A DNA stretch of 43,553 nt. Origin: JABHIB01 sp964497715. Lineage in GTDB: Archaea > Nanobdellota > Nanobdellia > SCGC-AAA011-G17 > PNOQ01. Positions 24,912 through 33,922 of the stretch are shown in pieces. The notes below the pieces were generated by a model. That model was not told where the DNA came from. It saw only the letters and a list, made by a program, of their open reading frames with translations, and did no database searches. The position numbers and the translations under genes are program-made. Position 1 is the first letter of the stretch. Every line of letters starts with the position of its first letter. The DNA is taken from assembly GCA_964497715.1 (NCBI GenBank), contig CAZCDH010000005.1, forward strand, positions 1 through 43,553, given 5' to 3'.

Positions 24912-26211
24912 AGAAGAAATTAAAAAGGAAATCAATGAAAATCTTAAAGAATATTATGAATCACATTTAGATATTAAACGAAAAAATATACCGGTTTCTG
25001 GTAAAAAATATGATGAAAAGGAATTAGTTTCTGTAGTAGATGCACTTTTAGACGGAGTATGGACAGAAGGAAAAGTGACTTCAGAGTTTGAAGATAAACT
25101 TGGAAAATTTCTTGATATAAAATATGTTGCAATTGTTAATTCAGGATCTTCTGCAAATCTCCTAGCATTAAAATCATTAACTTCCCCAAGATTGAAAGAA
25201 CGTAGATTAGTCAAAGGAGACGAAGTAATAACAGTAGCAGCAGGATTCCCAACAACTATCAATCCAATAGTTGAATGTGGATGCATTCCAGTATTCTGTG
25301 ATGTTGATATAGAAACTTATAACATCAATATTGAACAATTAAAAAATGCAATCTCCTCAAAAACAAAAGCAATTATGCTAGCTCACACATTAGGAAACCC
25401 GTTTAATATAGATGAAGTTAAGAAAATTTGTGAAAAAAATAAACTCTGGCTAATTGAAGATTCCTGTGATGCATTGGGTTCCAAGTACAACAAAAAGGCG
25501 GTAGGAACTTTTGGAGACCTTGCAACATTTAGTTTTTATCCAGCACATCACATAACCATGGCAGAAGGAGGGGCAGTAGTAACTAATAACCCATTATTAA
25601 TGAAGATAGTTAAATCTATTAGGGATTGGGGGAGAGATTGTTGGTGTAAACCTGGAATAGACAATACTTGCAAATCAAGATATAGTTGGAAACTAGGCGA
25701 GCTACCTGAAGGATATGATCACAAATATATTTATTCTGAATTAGGATATAATTTAAAAAACACGGATCTTAATGTTGCAATAGGATTAGCACAACTAGAT
25801 AAATTAAATGATTTTATTGAGAAAAGAAAAGAAAATTTTAAAATGCTCTATGAAGGTTTAGAAAAACTCGAAGAATATTTTTATTTACCTAAACAAACTA
25901 AAAATTCTGAACCTTCTTGGTTTGGATTTTTATTAACTATAAAAGAGAATAATAAATTTAAAAGAGCAGATCTGTTAAAACACTTGAACTCAGAAGGTAT
26001 AGACACCAGATTATTATTTGGAGGAAACATAATTAAACAACCATACTTTATAAAAAATAATCCAGAATTTAGAATTGTTGGGAATTTAGATAATACTGAG
26101 AAAATAATGAATGACACATTTTGGGTAGGCATCTGTCCCTTGATAGATGAAGTAGGAATAAATAAGATCATACAATCTATAGAATCTTTTATAAGCCAAA
26201 TAACCCTTTAA
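24901..26211 (+). CDS. rfbH: CDP-4-dehydro-6-deoxyglucose 3-dehydrase (E1), PMP and [2Fe-2S]
   Basis: The product has 436 residues. It removes the C3 hydroxyl of CDP-4-keto-6-deoxyglucose with PMP and an iron-sulfur cluster, as in ascarylose and yersiniose biosynthesis. Two features separate it from ordinary DegT aminotransferases. The PLP-lysine is replaced by histidine in SFYPAHHITMAEGG (H216). Cysteines are spaced exactly as C-X57-C-X-C-X7-C (C189, C247, C249, C257), the known E1 cluster ligands. The dedicated reductase E3 is not in the window, so electrons must come from a gene elsewhere. Confidence 0.96.
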   Translation: MRTKEEIKKEINENLKEYYESHLDIKRKNIPVSGKKYDEKELVSVVDALLDGVWTEGKVTSEFEDKLGKFLDIKYVAIVNSGSSANLLALKSLTSPRLKERRLVKGDEVITVAAGFPTTINPIVECGCIPVFCDVDIETYNINIEQLKNAISSKTKAIMLAHTLGNPFNIDEVKKICEKNKLWLIEDSCDALGSKYNKKAVGTFGDLATFSFYPAHHITMAEGGAVVTNNPLLMKIVKSIRDWGRDCWCKPGIDNTCKSRYSWKLGELPEGYDHKYIYSELGYNLKNTDLNVAIGLAQLDKLNDFIEKRKENFKMLYEGLEKLEEYFYLPKQTKNSEPSWFGFLLTIKENNKFKRADLLKHLNSEGIDTRLLFGGNIIKQPYFIKNNPEFRIVGNLDNTEKIMNDTFWVGICPLIDEVGINKIIQSIESFISQITL

Positions 26212-26220
26212 ATCAGAGAG

Positions 26221-26829
26221 ATGGACAATAAAGAAATAATAGAGAACATCATAATAAAAAAGAATAAAGGATTAGTTATATTTGATTTTGATGGAGTAAT
26301 AGGAAAATTAGATATAGATTGGATCAAAAGTAGAAAAACTGCGAAAGAATTCTTAAAAAAAAATTACAACTTTATAATTGAAGAAGATTTGAGATTGGAT
26401 CAAATAGAATATATAGTAAGTAAAAAATTTGGAAAGAACAGATTAAAAGAAGTTCTAAGAATAAGAAAACAATTCGAAGAAAAGGGAATAAATAAATCAG
26501 ATATTAATGAAGATGTAATTCAATTAATAAATGATCTTAACAAAAGGAACATAACCTTAACAATATGTAGCAACAACTTGAGCATTACAATAGAAACCTT
26601 CCTAAAATTATTCAAATTAGGAAAGTTTTTTAAGTATATAGTTGGTATAGATAATGCAATTAAACCAAAGCCTTCAAAGAAAGGATGTGAGAAAATATTG
26701 TACAAGTATCCAATAGATAAAAAACAAGTATTATTTATTGGAGATCAAAGAGAAATAGATAAAAAAGTTGCTGAAAAAATGAACATAGACTATATTAATA
26801 GAGATGGATTCAATAATTTTAATTACTAA
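26221..26829 (+). CDS. HAD-family phosphatase
   Basis: The product has 202 residues. HAD motif I is VIFDFDGVIGKLDIDW (nucleophile and acid Asp), motif II lies in TICSNNLS, and motifs III and IV are KPKPSKKG and LFIGDQREIDKK. A small helical cap lies between. It is 9 bp after rfbH and 2 bp before the aldolase-cytidylyltransferase gene. Phosphatases of this class act just before CMP activation in ulosonic and nonulosonic acid pathways, which fits the neighbour; the substrate is not determinable from sequence. Confidence 0.85.
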   Translation: MDNKEIIENIIIKKNKGLVIFDFDGVIGKLDIDWIKSRKTAKEFLKKNYNFIIEEDLRLDQIEYIVSKKFGKNRLKEVLRIRKQFEEKGINKSDINEDVIQLINDLNKRNITLTICSNNLSITIETFLKLFKLGKFFKYIVGIDNAIKPKPSKKGCEKILYKYPIDKKQVLFIGDQREIDKKVAEKMNIDYINRDGFNNFNY

Positions 26830-26831
26830 AA

Positions 26832-28586
26832 ATGGAAAAAAATAAATTCGAAAATGTAAAAGTTCTTGACTGCTCAATAAGAGATGGTGGACATTTAAAC
26901 AAATGGAAATTTAGTAAAAAATTTGTAAAATCATATTATAATTCAGTAAAGGATTCAGGTATTGAATTTATAGAACTAGGATATAGAACAAGTCCTAATT
27001 TAATGAAAGAATGCGGAATTTGGAGATTTACTCCAGAATCTTTAATTGAAGAAATCCTAGAAGATGGTAACAAGATAAAACTAGCCATAATGGTAGATAT
27101 TGGAAAAATAAATGAAAAAGATTTTTCAGAAAAAGAAAACAGTAAAATAGATCTTATAAGAATCGCTTTTTACAAAACTCAAATAGATGAAGCAATTGAT
27201 TTATCAAAAAAATTAAACCAAAAGGGTTATATGACAACATTTAACATGATGGGAATATCACATTACACAAAGGAAGAATTAAATATAGCAATAAAAAAAA
27301 TAAAAGATTCCCCAATAGATGTAGTTTATATCGCAGATAGTTTTGGTTCCCTTTTAACAGAAGATGTTAGAGACTTAATAAATAGTTTAAAAGAAACAAA
27401 TAAGGAAATAGGTTTTCACCCACATAATAATCTCCAGATGTCATTCCCGAATACTCTTGCAGCAATAGAATCTGGAGCAACTTACATTGACGGAACAGTT
27501 AATGGTATGGGAAGAGGAGCAGGAAATCTTCCACTTGAAATGATTTTGCCATTTTTAAATAAATTTAAAAAAATAAAATACAATCCAATTCCAATATTCG
27601 AATTTATAGAAACGGATTTAGTTGAAGTAAAAAATAAACTAAACTGGGGATATCACATGCCTTATTTATTAACAGGATTTAAATCTTGTCATCCAAATTA
27701 TTCATTAACTTTGAAAAAAAGAGGATATTCAATTGGTCAAATTGATTCTATATTAAATTTTGTCGACAGTGAAAAGTCTGTAGGATTTGATTTAGAAATA
27801 TTAGAAACTGCAATAAAAAAATATGAAAGTACAAATATTGAAAAATTGGAAACTGGGAATAGAATCCCAATAGTTGCAGTATTACCATGTAGAGCAGGAT
27901 CGCAAAGAGTCAAACAAAAAAACATAAGGAAATTTGGAGGGCAATCTCTTTTAAGAATTAAATTGAACCAATTACTTAGAGTTCCTGAACTAGATAAAAT
28001 TATTGTAACAACTGATGACCCAATAGTAATGGATATATGTCAAAAAATAGATAGTCCAAAGATATTCATAAATCAAGAAATAAGACCTAGAGAAAGTTAC
28101 AAGAATACAGATGAATTAATCAAATATATTGCAGAAATATCTGGAGAAAATGAACATATTTTATGGACTCATGTAACTTCCCCATTTATTGATGAACAAA
28201 CTTATAGTAATGCAATAAATATTTATCTTAAAAATTTGAAAGATCATGACAGTTTAATATCGGTTCAAAAATTAAATTCATTTATTTGGAATAAAAACAA
28301 TGAACCAATAAATTATAATAGAAACGATTCGAAATGGCCTAGAACTCAAGATATTGAACCATTATATGAATTAAATTCTGGAATATTTCTGATTAATTCA
28401 GCTCTAATGAAACAACTAAATGATAGAATTGGGAAAACCCCTTATTATTTTGAATGCAACAGTATAGAAAACCTAGATATAGATTGGCCAGAAGATTTTA
28501 AATTGGCAGAATCCTTATGGGAAGCATTATCAGAAAAATATCCAAAAGGATTTAAAAATAGATTAGATGGATTCTCAGATATGTGA
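26832..28586 (+). CDS. Fusion: HMGL-like aldolase plus CMP-sugar-acid cytidylyltransferase
   Basis: The product has 584 residues in two parts. Residues about 8-290 match the HMG-CoA-lyase-like / 4-hydroxy-2-oxovalerate aldolase fold: LDCSIRDGGHLNKW (D13, R17), IGFHPHNNLQ (metal His 196 and 198), and NGMGRGAGNLPLE. Residues 345-584 match CMP-N-acylneuraminate synthetases: IPIVAVLPCRAGSQRVKQKN, then IIVTTDDPIV, HVTSPFIDE and ELNSGIFLIN. Together they could form a carbon-carbon bond with a keto acid and then activate the product with CMP. The upstream HAD phosphatase completes a possible aldol-dephosphorylation-CMP module. It ends the operon. Confidence 0.85.
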   Translation: MEKNKFENVKVLDCSIRDGGHLNKWKFSKKFVKSYYNSVKDSGIEFIELGYRTSPNLMKECGIWRFTPESLIEEILEDGNKIKLAIMVDIGKINEKDFSEKENSKIDLIRIAFYKTQIDEAIDLSKKLNQKGYMTTFNMMGISHYTKEELNIAIKKIKDSPIDVVYIADSFGSLLTEDVRDLINSLKETNKEIGFHPHNNLQMSFPNTLAAIESGATYIDGTVNGMGRGAGNLPLEMILPFLNKFKKIKYNPIPIFEFIETDLVEVKNKLNWGYHMPYLLTGFKSCHPNYSLTLKKRGYSIGQIDSILNFVDSEKSVGFDLEILETAIKKYESTNIEKLETGNRIPIVAVLPCRAGSQRVKQKNIRKFGGQSLLRIKLNQLLRVPELDKIIVTTDDPIVMDICQKIDSPKIFINQEIRPRESYKNTDELIKYIAEISGENEHILWTHVTSPFIDEQTYSNAINIYLKNLKDHDSLISVQKLNSFIWNKNNEPINYNRNDSKWPRTQDIEPLYELNSGIFLINSALMKQLNDRIGKTPYYFECNSIENLDIDWPEDFKLAESLWEALSEKYPKGFKNRLDGFSDM

Positions 28587-29924
28587 TTACTTTCTATTCT
28601 GAATACTCTTTTTATATATCTCAGAAATATCCTTATTAGAAGATTGAAAAAAACAATCTCCATAATCCTCCTCATGTAGTTTTAATAATCTAGAATAATT
28701 TGTAGAATCAAATAAAGACTCAAAAGAATCTTTTAACTCAGAATAATTCACAAAATTACTTGAAAAAACCGACATATCCTTCATATCATCTCCCCTATAT
28801 CTAAAAATTGGTAAAGCATATGCAAGAGCTTCAACTAAAATAGTACTATTATACACAACCACAAAATCTGATTCATTCAATAATTCTTCTTTTGTATAAT
28901 CCTTATTGAATTTATATGTAAGATTTTTATCATTAAGAAGTTTGGCAATGTCTCTTTCATTATTATCTGGATGAGCATTAAATTGAAAGTTAATATGTGG
29001 ATAATCTTTAGAAAATTCACTAATAATATCCATGATTCTCAAATTACTTTCTTCAAAATTTGGATGACTCAAAAAAATTGTACAAATTTTTGGAGCAAAT
29101 CTTTTAACAGACCTTTTAACAATTCCACCATACAAAGGATTACCACAAATAAGAAGTTTATTTGTTTCCAAATGTTTTTTTAAAGTATTATAACTAGATT
29201 TCCCCCACAAAAGAAAATAATCTGAAATCATATTTTCATAAGTTATGGTTTCATAATCAAATCTCTTGAATTCAGGCACAATATAATTTTGTAAAGTAAA
29301 TGTTGTCTTATTTGTGGATTTAACAAGTTGTGTTATAATAGTTTCATCATTATTTCTATAACTACTATATGCAACATAAGAATTTGGAGAATATTTATCA
29401 ACTATTTTTGAGAGATAATCTATCTTTTTAAATTGATAATAAATCTGAGTTATAAAATAAATATGATCTAATTTAGATCCTACTACCAACTTATTTTTTT
29501 TAAAATGTTGGTTAATTCTACATATTTTAAAAAAATTTGGAAAGGATAAAGAAAATCTCTTTAATATGCTCAAGATATCTCTCCTTCCAGTTTGAAATGC
29601 ATCCAAAATTATTAAATCAGTTTTATTAAACTTAGATAAACAAGATTCCCAAAAATCATGATGATCTTTCCTATCTATCAAAAAAGAAACTAATATCTTA
29701 TTTTTTTTATCACCAATAACTTTGAATTTCTCCTTGAAAAAAACAAATTTAAATATTCTTAAAATTTGGAATAAATTTGTACCCATAGTTTTATTATGAA
29801 TAAAAAAATAGGAGGAGGGAGCCATACTTGGCCACAATTCTAAATTTTTATAATTTAAGTCAGACAAAACTTGTTTTATTTTTTTTAATTTGGGAATACT
29901 ATCTGAGTACTTTGTAAATTTCAT
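28587..29924 (-). CDS. Putative GT-B-type transferase (capsule/teichoic-acid-like)
   Basis: The product has 445 residues with no membrane helix. The C-terminal half looks like a GT-B nucleotide-binding domain of the CDP-glycerol glycerophosphotransferase or capsular sugar-transferase kind: NFQFNAHPDNNERD, then DYTKEELLNESDFVVVYNST, then ILVEALAYALPIFRYRG. The N-terminal half has LQNYIVPEFKR and LLWGKSSYNTLKKH. It is convergent with the CMP-sugar-acid operon with no gap, so a CMP- or CDP-activated donor is plausible. Exact donor and acceptor are unknown. A TATA-like ATTATATATTT lies at 29941-29951. Confidence 0.6.
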   Translation of the reverse strand: MKFTKYSDSIPKLKKIKQVLSDLNYKNLELWPSMAPSSYFFIHNKTMGTNLFQILRIFKFVFFKEKFKVIGDKKNKILVSFLIDRKDHHDFWESCLSKFNKTDLIILDAFQTGRRDILSILKRFSLSFPNFFKICRINQHFKKNKLVVGSKLDHIYFITQIYYQFKKIDYLSKIVDKYSPNSYVAYSSYRNNDETIITQLVKSTNKTTFTLQNYIVPEFKRFDYETITYENMISDYFLLWGKSSYNTLKKHLETNKLLICGNPLYGGIVKRSVKRFAPKICTIFLSHPNFEESNLRIMDIISEFSKDYPHINFQFNAHPDNNERDIAKLLNDKNLTYKFNKDYTKEELLNESDFVVVYNSTILVEALAYALPIFRYRGDDMKDMSVFSSNFVNYSELKDSFESLFDSTNYSRLLKLHEEDYGDCFFQSSNKDISEIYKKSIQNRK

Positions 29925-29959
29925 AAACTATAAGATAATTATTATATATTTATTACTTT

Positions 29960-30508
29960 CTATTTCTTTATAAGAAATTCAAAAATATGATTTTGTCGAG
30001 TCCTATATGCGGAAGAGTAACCATTAAATGAAATTGGAGAAAATAATGAGAAATTCTTCAAACTTCTTGGTTTAATAGGATTTTTGCCAACTATGTCGCT
30101 CCAATTAAGAATTAATAACCCATTTTTCTTTAGAATTTTTGAACAATTTTCTAATGTTTTTTCAGCACCTTTCATATCATTTAAACCATATCCAAAAATG
30201 CCAAGTAATAAAACCACATCAAAAGATTCTTCTGGGAAAAATTTATCAACTTCAGATACATCTCCAACTATATGATTTTTGGCACCAAACTTAGCAACAG
30301 AAGGATTAATATCTAAAGTACACAAATCACTTGTCTTCAACAGATTTGGATAGTTCTCAGTATAATATTCTACTCCAACTAATAAAACTCTTTTATGTTT
30401 TATTTTAGGAAATATCTTCTTTTCAATGATATATCTTACTTCTAATCTCCACTTCAATACTAGTCCTCGAATAAATCTTCTGATTGGATTTTTAAAATTT
30501 AATATCAT
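29960..30508 (-). CDS. SAM-dependent methyltransferase (class I)
   Basis: The product has 182 residues. Motif I is degenerate (RVLLVGVEYYTENYP), then LCTLDINPSVAKFGA (acidic ribose-binding residue), HIVGDVSEV, and FDVVLLLGIFGYGLN, followed by the ILKKNGLLILNWSD strand. It probably methylates a sugar or lipid-linked glycan. The start is supported by ATATAAAATA at 30525-30534. It lies alone between the transferase and the legB-like operon. Confidence 0.75.
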   Translation of the reverse strand: MILNFKNPIRRFIRGLVLKWRLEVRYIIEKKIFPKIKHKRVLLVGVEYYTENYPNLLKTSDLCTLDINPSVAKFGAKNHIVGDVSEVDKFFPEESFDVVLLLGIFGYGLNDMKGAEKTLENCSKILKKNGLLILNWSDIVGKNPIKPRSLKNFSLFSPISFNGYSSAYRTRQNHIFEFLIKK

Positions 30509-30571
30509 CTTACAATCAAACCAGATATAAAATAAAGTTTAAATAAGTTTCTTTTTGCAAAACAATATCAT

Positions 30572-31354
30572 CTAATCCAACTTAAATTCTGAAATCTTGG
30601 CAGACTCATAATTAGATAAAGATTTGATTAATTTTTCAAACAATCTAAAATTATCTATATATGCCATAGTTGCAGGATGTAATAATAATACACTAGGGAT
30701 TCCATTTTTTTCATTATTATGGACCCTATCTAATACTACCTTTAACCACTCTTCAGGATTAATTCTGCCCTTTGTACATCCTGCAAATGGACTTCTATTC
30801 TCTGGATTTAATACTGGGCCAAATGCCATTGTACTTTGGTCAACAGGTATATTAATCGGTATGTGGATTATTCCTTTTTCATAAAAAGGTTTTGTACATC
30901 CTAATAAATCGGAAACATATTTTACTCCATTTTGTTGTAAAATCTCAAAAGTTTTATTATTAGATCCAAAAGCATGAGTCCTCCAAGAATTCATCTTTAA
31001 TCCGAATCTCTCAAAAGATTGTCTAGTTTTCTTTATATCTTTTTTCTGATAAAATTCCGGACCATAGACACAATTGAAAAATTTCCGATTAATATAACTT
31101 TTAAATATATTTAATTTATTATTTCCAAAATTATCATAAGTATGTCCGCCAAATTCAACATCATAATCTAATAATTTTTTTATATCTACATTTTCTTCAT
31201 CCAAACAAACGCCATTTACAAAAAGAGTACTCGAAAGTCCATATTTTTTCAAAATTTCTAGATATTTTATCGAAGTTTTTGCATTCGAACCATAACCTTC
31301 ATGTTCCCAACTAAGCAGATTTTTAGAATGAACATCTCCAGTTATATAAATCAT
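30572..31354 (-). CDS. Polysaccharide-deacetylase-like (NodB fold) protein
   Basis: The product has 260 residues from ATG 31354, overlapping the previous gene's TGA by 4 nt; the longer frame from 31399 is rejected. NodB-type landmarks are YITGDVHS near the N-terminus (catalytic Asp position), FGGHTYDNFG (metal His), WRTHAFGSN and LLLHPATM near the end. It should remove an acyl group from a sugar or act on a nucleotide-linked acetamido sugar. There is no signal peptide, so action is cytoplasmic. Last gene of the four-gene minus-strand operon. Confidence 0.8.
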   Translation of the reverse strand: MIYITGDVHSKNLLSWEHEGYGSNAKTSIKYLEILKKYGLSSTLFVNGVCLDEENVDIKKLLDYDVEFGGHTYDNFGNNKLNIFKSYINRKFFNCVYGPEFYQKKDIKKTRQSFERFGLKMNSWRTHAFGSNNKTFEILQQNGVKYVSDLLGCTKPFYEKGIIHIPINIPVDQSTMAFGPVLNPENRSPFAGCTKGRINPEEWLKVVLDRVHNNEKNGIPSVLLLHPATMAYIDNFRLFEKLIKSLSNYESAKISEFKLD

Positions 31355-32145
31355 TTTAAATATTTTATCCCTTCTTTTAATGAAACTTTTGGTACCCATG
31401 ATAATAATTTCTTTGCTTTTGAAATATCTGCATAGATATCACTTTTTACTAAAGAATTATCATTGAAATTAATTTTTTTATCTGTAATCTGATTAGCTAA
31501 TTCCTTTACACTATAACTAATTCCAGTACCAATATTTATAATATTAAAATCTTTTAAATCTAAACTTTTATCAATAGCATCTACTAAATCATCTATGTAA
31601 ATATAATCCCTTTTTGGACGCGGATTGCCCAGATCTATCTCAGATTTATCTAACTGAGAAAGAATATCAGAAATCAAAAAACCATCGGTTTGATTAGGAC
31701 CATAAGGATTGAAAATTCTCAAAATAGTAGAATCGACAGAAAATTTATCATAATAAAACCTACACATTTCTTCACCCAACTTTTTTGTCATAGCATAATA
31801 TGAGGAAGGTTTTAAATTTGAATTTTCTTTTATTGGAGAATCAATATCTCCATATACTGCAGAAGAAGATGCAAAAATCAGTTTAGCACCACTAGTTTTA
31901 CAGAATTCTAAAACATTTAAAGTACCATTAACATTTACATTAAACATATTAGAAAGATCATTAGATTTAGTTATAGCAGCTAAATGAATAACAAAATCTG
32001 CATTTAAGTTCTCAAAAATTTTAGGATTTATTATATCTTTATTGAAATTTTTATCAAATAATTCTAAATTATATTTATTTCCAAGTTTTTCAACTAATCG
32101 ATTGCCAACAAATCCTTCAGAACCAGTAATTAATATCTTCTTCAT
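31351..32145 (-). CDS. NAD-dependent sugar epimerase/reductase (extended SDR)
   Basis: The product has 264 residues, slightly short for the family. ILITGSEGFVGNRL is the nucleotide loop, FVIHLAAITKS follows, then ASSSAVYGD, YYAMTKK (YxxxK) and LRIFNPYGPNQ. The C-terminal GTGISYSVKELANQI stretch is usual. It starts 2 bp after the nucleotidyltransferase gene and overlaps the deacetylase. It likely modifies the sugar produced by the LegB-like dehydratase. Confidence 0.85.
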   Translation of the reverse strand: MKKILITGSEGFVGNRLVEKLGNKYNLELFDKNFNKDIINPKIFENLNADFVIHLAAITKSNDLSNMFNVNVNGTLNVLEFCKTSGAKLIFASSSAVYGDIDSPIKENSNLKPSSYYAMTKKLGEEMCRFYYDKFSVDSTILRIFNPYGPNQTDGFLISDILSQLDKSEIDLGNPRPKRDYIYIDDLVDAIDKSLDLKDFNIINIGTGISYSVKELANQITDKKINFNDNSLVKSDIYADISKAKKLLSWVPKVSLKEGIKYLK

Positions 32146-32147
32146 TA

Positions 32148-32843
32148 TTATTCCTCAAATTGTTTCAACTCTTCATTTTGAACTTTTTTATAATCTTCAA
32201 TACGTCCTATATCTATCCATTTCCCATCATAAGAAAATTTTAAAACATTGCCATTTAATTCAATAACTTTTTTAATTAAATCGGGCATATCATACTTTTT
32301 ATCCTGAGGAATATGTTTTAGAATAGAACTATTTAAGATATAAATCCCAGTACTTATCTCAGAACTTAAGGAAGGTTTTTCTCTCCAACCAATAACTTTA
32401 TCACCATCAGTTTTAACCATGCCATAATCGAGAGGAATATCCATATTTTTTGTTACAACAGTTATATCTGAAGAATTTTTTTTATGATATTCTATTAATT
32501 TCTTAATATCGAGATCAGTTAAAACATCTCCATTCATGACAATAAAATCTCCATCAAGTTTATCTTCTATCAACTTTAATGGTCCAACAGTTCCAAGAGA
32601 ATTTTCTTCCTTAGAATAAGTTATATCTACTCCAAGATCAGAACCATCTGAAAAGAATATTTCTAAAAGAGTAGATTTATAATTTGTTGCCAAAATTATT
32701 TCATTAACTCCTTGATTTTTTAATTTAGTCAATATAATCTCTAAGATAGGTTTACCATTAATTGGTAAAAGCGGTTTTGGAAAAACATAAGTATATGGCC
32801 TTAATCTTTTTCCCTTCCCACCAACTAAAATAACTGCCTTCAT
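32148..32843 (-). CDS. Sugar-phosphate nucleotidyltransferase
   Basis: The product has 231 residues, the catalytic domain only. The signature is MKAVILVGGKGKRLRPYTYV, then PKPLLPINGKPILE. GTVGPLKLIEDKLDGDFIVM, then NGD gives the metal-binding Asp. It resembles the short GDP- or UDP-sugar pyrophosphorylases found beside LegB-type dehydratases; the base used cannot be decided. It lies 2 bp from both neighbours in the operon. Confidence 0.88.
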   Translation of the reverse strand: MKAVILVGGKGKRLRPYTYVFPKPLLPINGKPILEIILTKLKNQGVNEIILATNYKSTLLEIFFSDGSDLGVDITYSKEENSLGTVGPLKLIEDKLDGDFIVMNGDVLTDLDIKKLIEYHKKNSSDITVVTKNMDIPLDYGMVKTDGDKVIGWREKPSLSSEISTGIYILNSSILKHIPQDKKYDMPDLIKKVIELNGNVLKFSYDGKWIDIGRIEDYKKVQNEELKQFEE

Positions 32844-32845
32844 GA

Positions 32846-33835
32846 TTATAAATTATCCCTCTCCGAATCATATCTATCCAAATTTTCACGAACATAAGAT
32901 ATAACTTCAGTTATTCCTTCATCAAGTGAAACAATTGGTTCCCATCCAACTAAATTTTTAGCCTTTTCATTATTACATAACAAAATATCGACTTCACTTT
33001 TTTCAGGTCTTATTTTTTCTTTTACTTCTTCAACAATAAGTTCTTTATTTAAAATTTTACTAACTTTTCCAACTAATTCTCCAATAGAAATTGTCCTTCC
33101 ACTCCCTATATTTATTATCTCTCCAACACTTTTTTCAGATTCTGCTATTTTGATAAATCCTAAAACGGTATCTTTAACAAAAGTTAAATCTCTTTGAGGA
33201 CTTAATGAGCCAAGTTTTAATTTATCTTTAGCCAAAGCATGATATATTATTGTAGGTAAAACGGCCCTCATAGATTGCCTAGGGCCATACGTATTAAATG
33301 GCCTTATTATTGCAACTGGTAAATCAAATGATTTATAGAAACTTTCTGCCAATTTGTCTGCAGAAATCTTTGATGCAGAATAAGGAGACTGTGCTTGAAG
33401 TGGATGATCTTCATCCATAGGAGTATATGTGGCAGTACCATATGTTTCAGAAGTTGAAGTGATAATTATTTTTTTAGTATTAAAATTCTTAGCAGCATTC
33501 AAAATATTCAGAGTACCAGTTATATTTGTTTCAACAAAATCCCTAGGATCAAGATAAGAATAAGGTATGGAGATAAGCGCACCTAAATGAAAGATTACAT
33601 CAACATCTTTAACTGCCCTTAAAACACTATCATAATTTTTCAAATCCCCTCTAACAATTTCAATTTTTTTCAATAAATCTGTAGATAAATGATGTAAATC
33701 TCCAAGATTACCATCAGAAGTATACCTAACAAATACTCTTACATCGTAACCAAGATTAACTAATTCTTCAGTCAAATGACTACCAATAAATCCACTTGCA
33801 CCAGTGATTAATAATTTTTTTCCTTCTAAATCCAT
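32846..33835 (-). CDS. LegB-like NAD-dependent sugar-nucleotide 4,6-dehydratase
   Basis: The product has 329 residues. LLITGASGFIGSHLTEEL begins the Rossmann domain. The stretch HLGALISIPYSYLDPRDFVE, then TSTSETYGTA, HPLQAQSPYSASKISADKLA and RPFNTYGPRQSMRAVLPTII matches LegB, the dehydratase that opens the legionaminic-acid route, much better than RmlB. First gene of the operon; TTATTTAAA (33856-33864) lies 21-29 nt upstream. No NeuB-type synthase or other Leg genes are here, so the final sugar may be a 2-acetamido-6-deoxy hexose and not legionaminic acid. Confidence 0.85.
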   Translation of the reverse strand: MDLEGKKLLITGASGFIGSHLTEELVNLGYDVRVFVRYTSDGNLGDLHHLSTDLLKKIEIVRGDLKNYDSVLRAVKDVDVIFHLGALISIPYSYLDPRDFVETNITGTLNILNAAKNFNTKKIIITSTSETYGTATYTPMDEDHPLQAQSPYSASKISADKLAESFYKSFDLPVAIIRPFNTYGPRQSMRAVLPTIIYHALAKDKLKLGSLSPQRDLTFVKDTVLGFIKIAESEKSVGEIINIGSGRTISIGELVGKVSKILNKELIVEEVKEKIRPEKSEVDILLCNNEKAKNLVGWEPIVSLDEGITEVISYVRENLDRYDSERDNL

Positions 33836-33855
33836 AGAATTATCAATAATTCTTA

Positions 33856-33864
33856 TTATTTAAA
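33856..33864 (-). promoter_or_regulatory. TATA box of the legB-like operon
   Basis: Reads TTTAAATAA on the coding strand, 21-29 nt before ATG 33835. Confidence 0.55.
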
Positions 33865-33893
33865 GATAACTAATCTTAAAATTTTTAAAAAAG

Positions 33894-33902
33894 TATATAA
33901 AT
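33894..33902 (+). promoter_or_regulatory. TATA box of the first GT4 gene
   Basis: TATATAAAT lies 21-29 nt before ATG 33923. In this 87-bp divergent spacer each direction has its own box. Confidence 0.55.
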
Positions 33903-33922
33903 TAACCATTCAATCTAAATAT

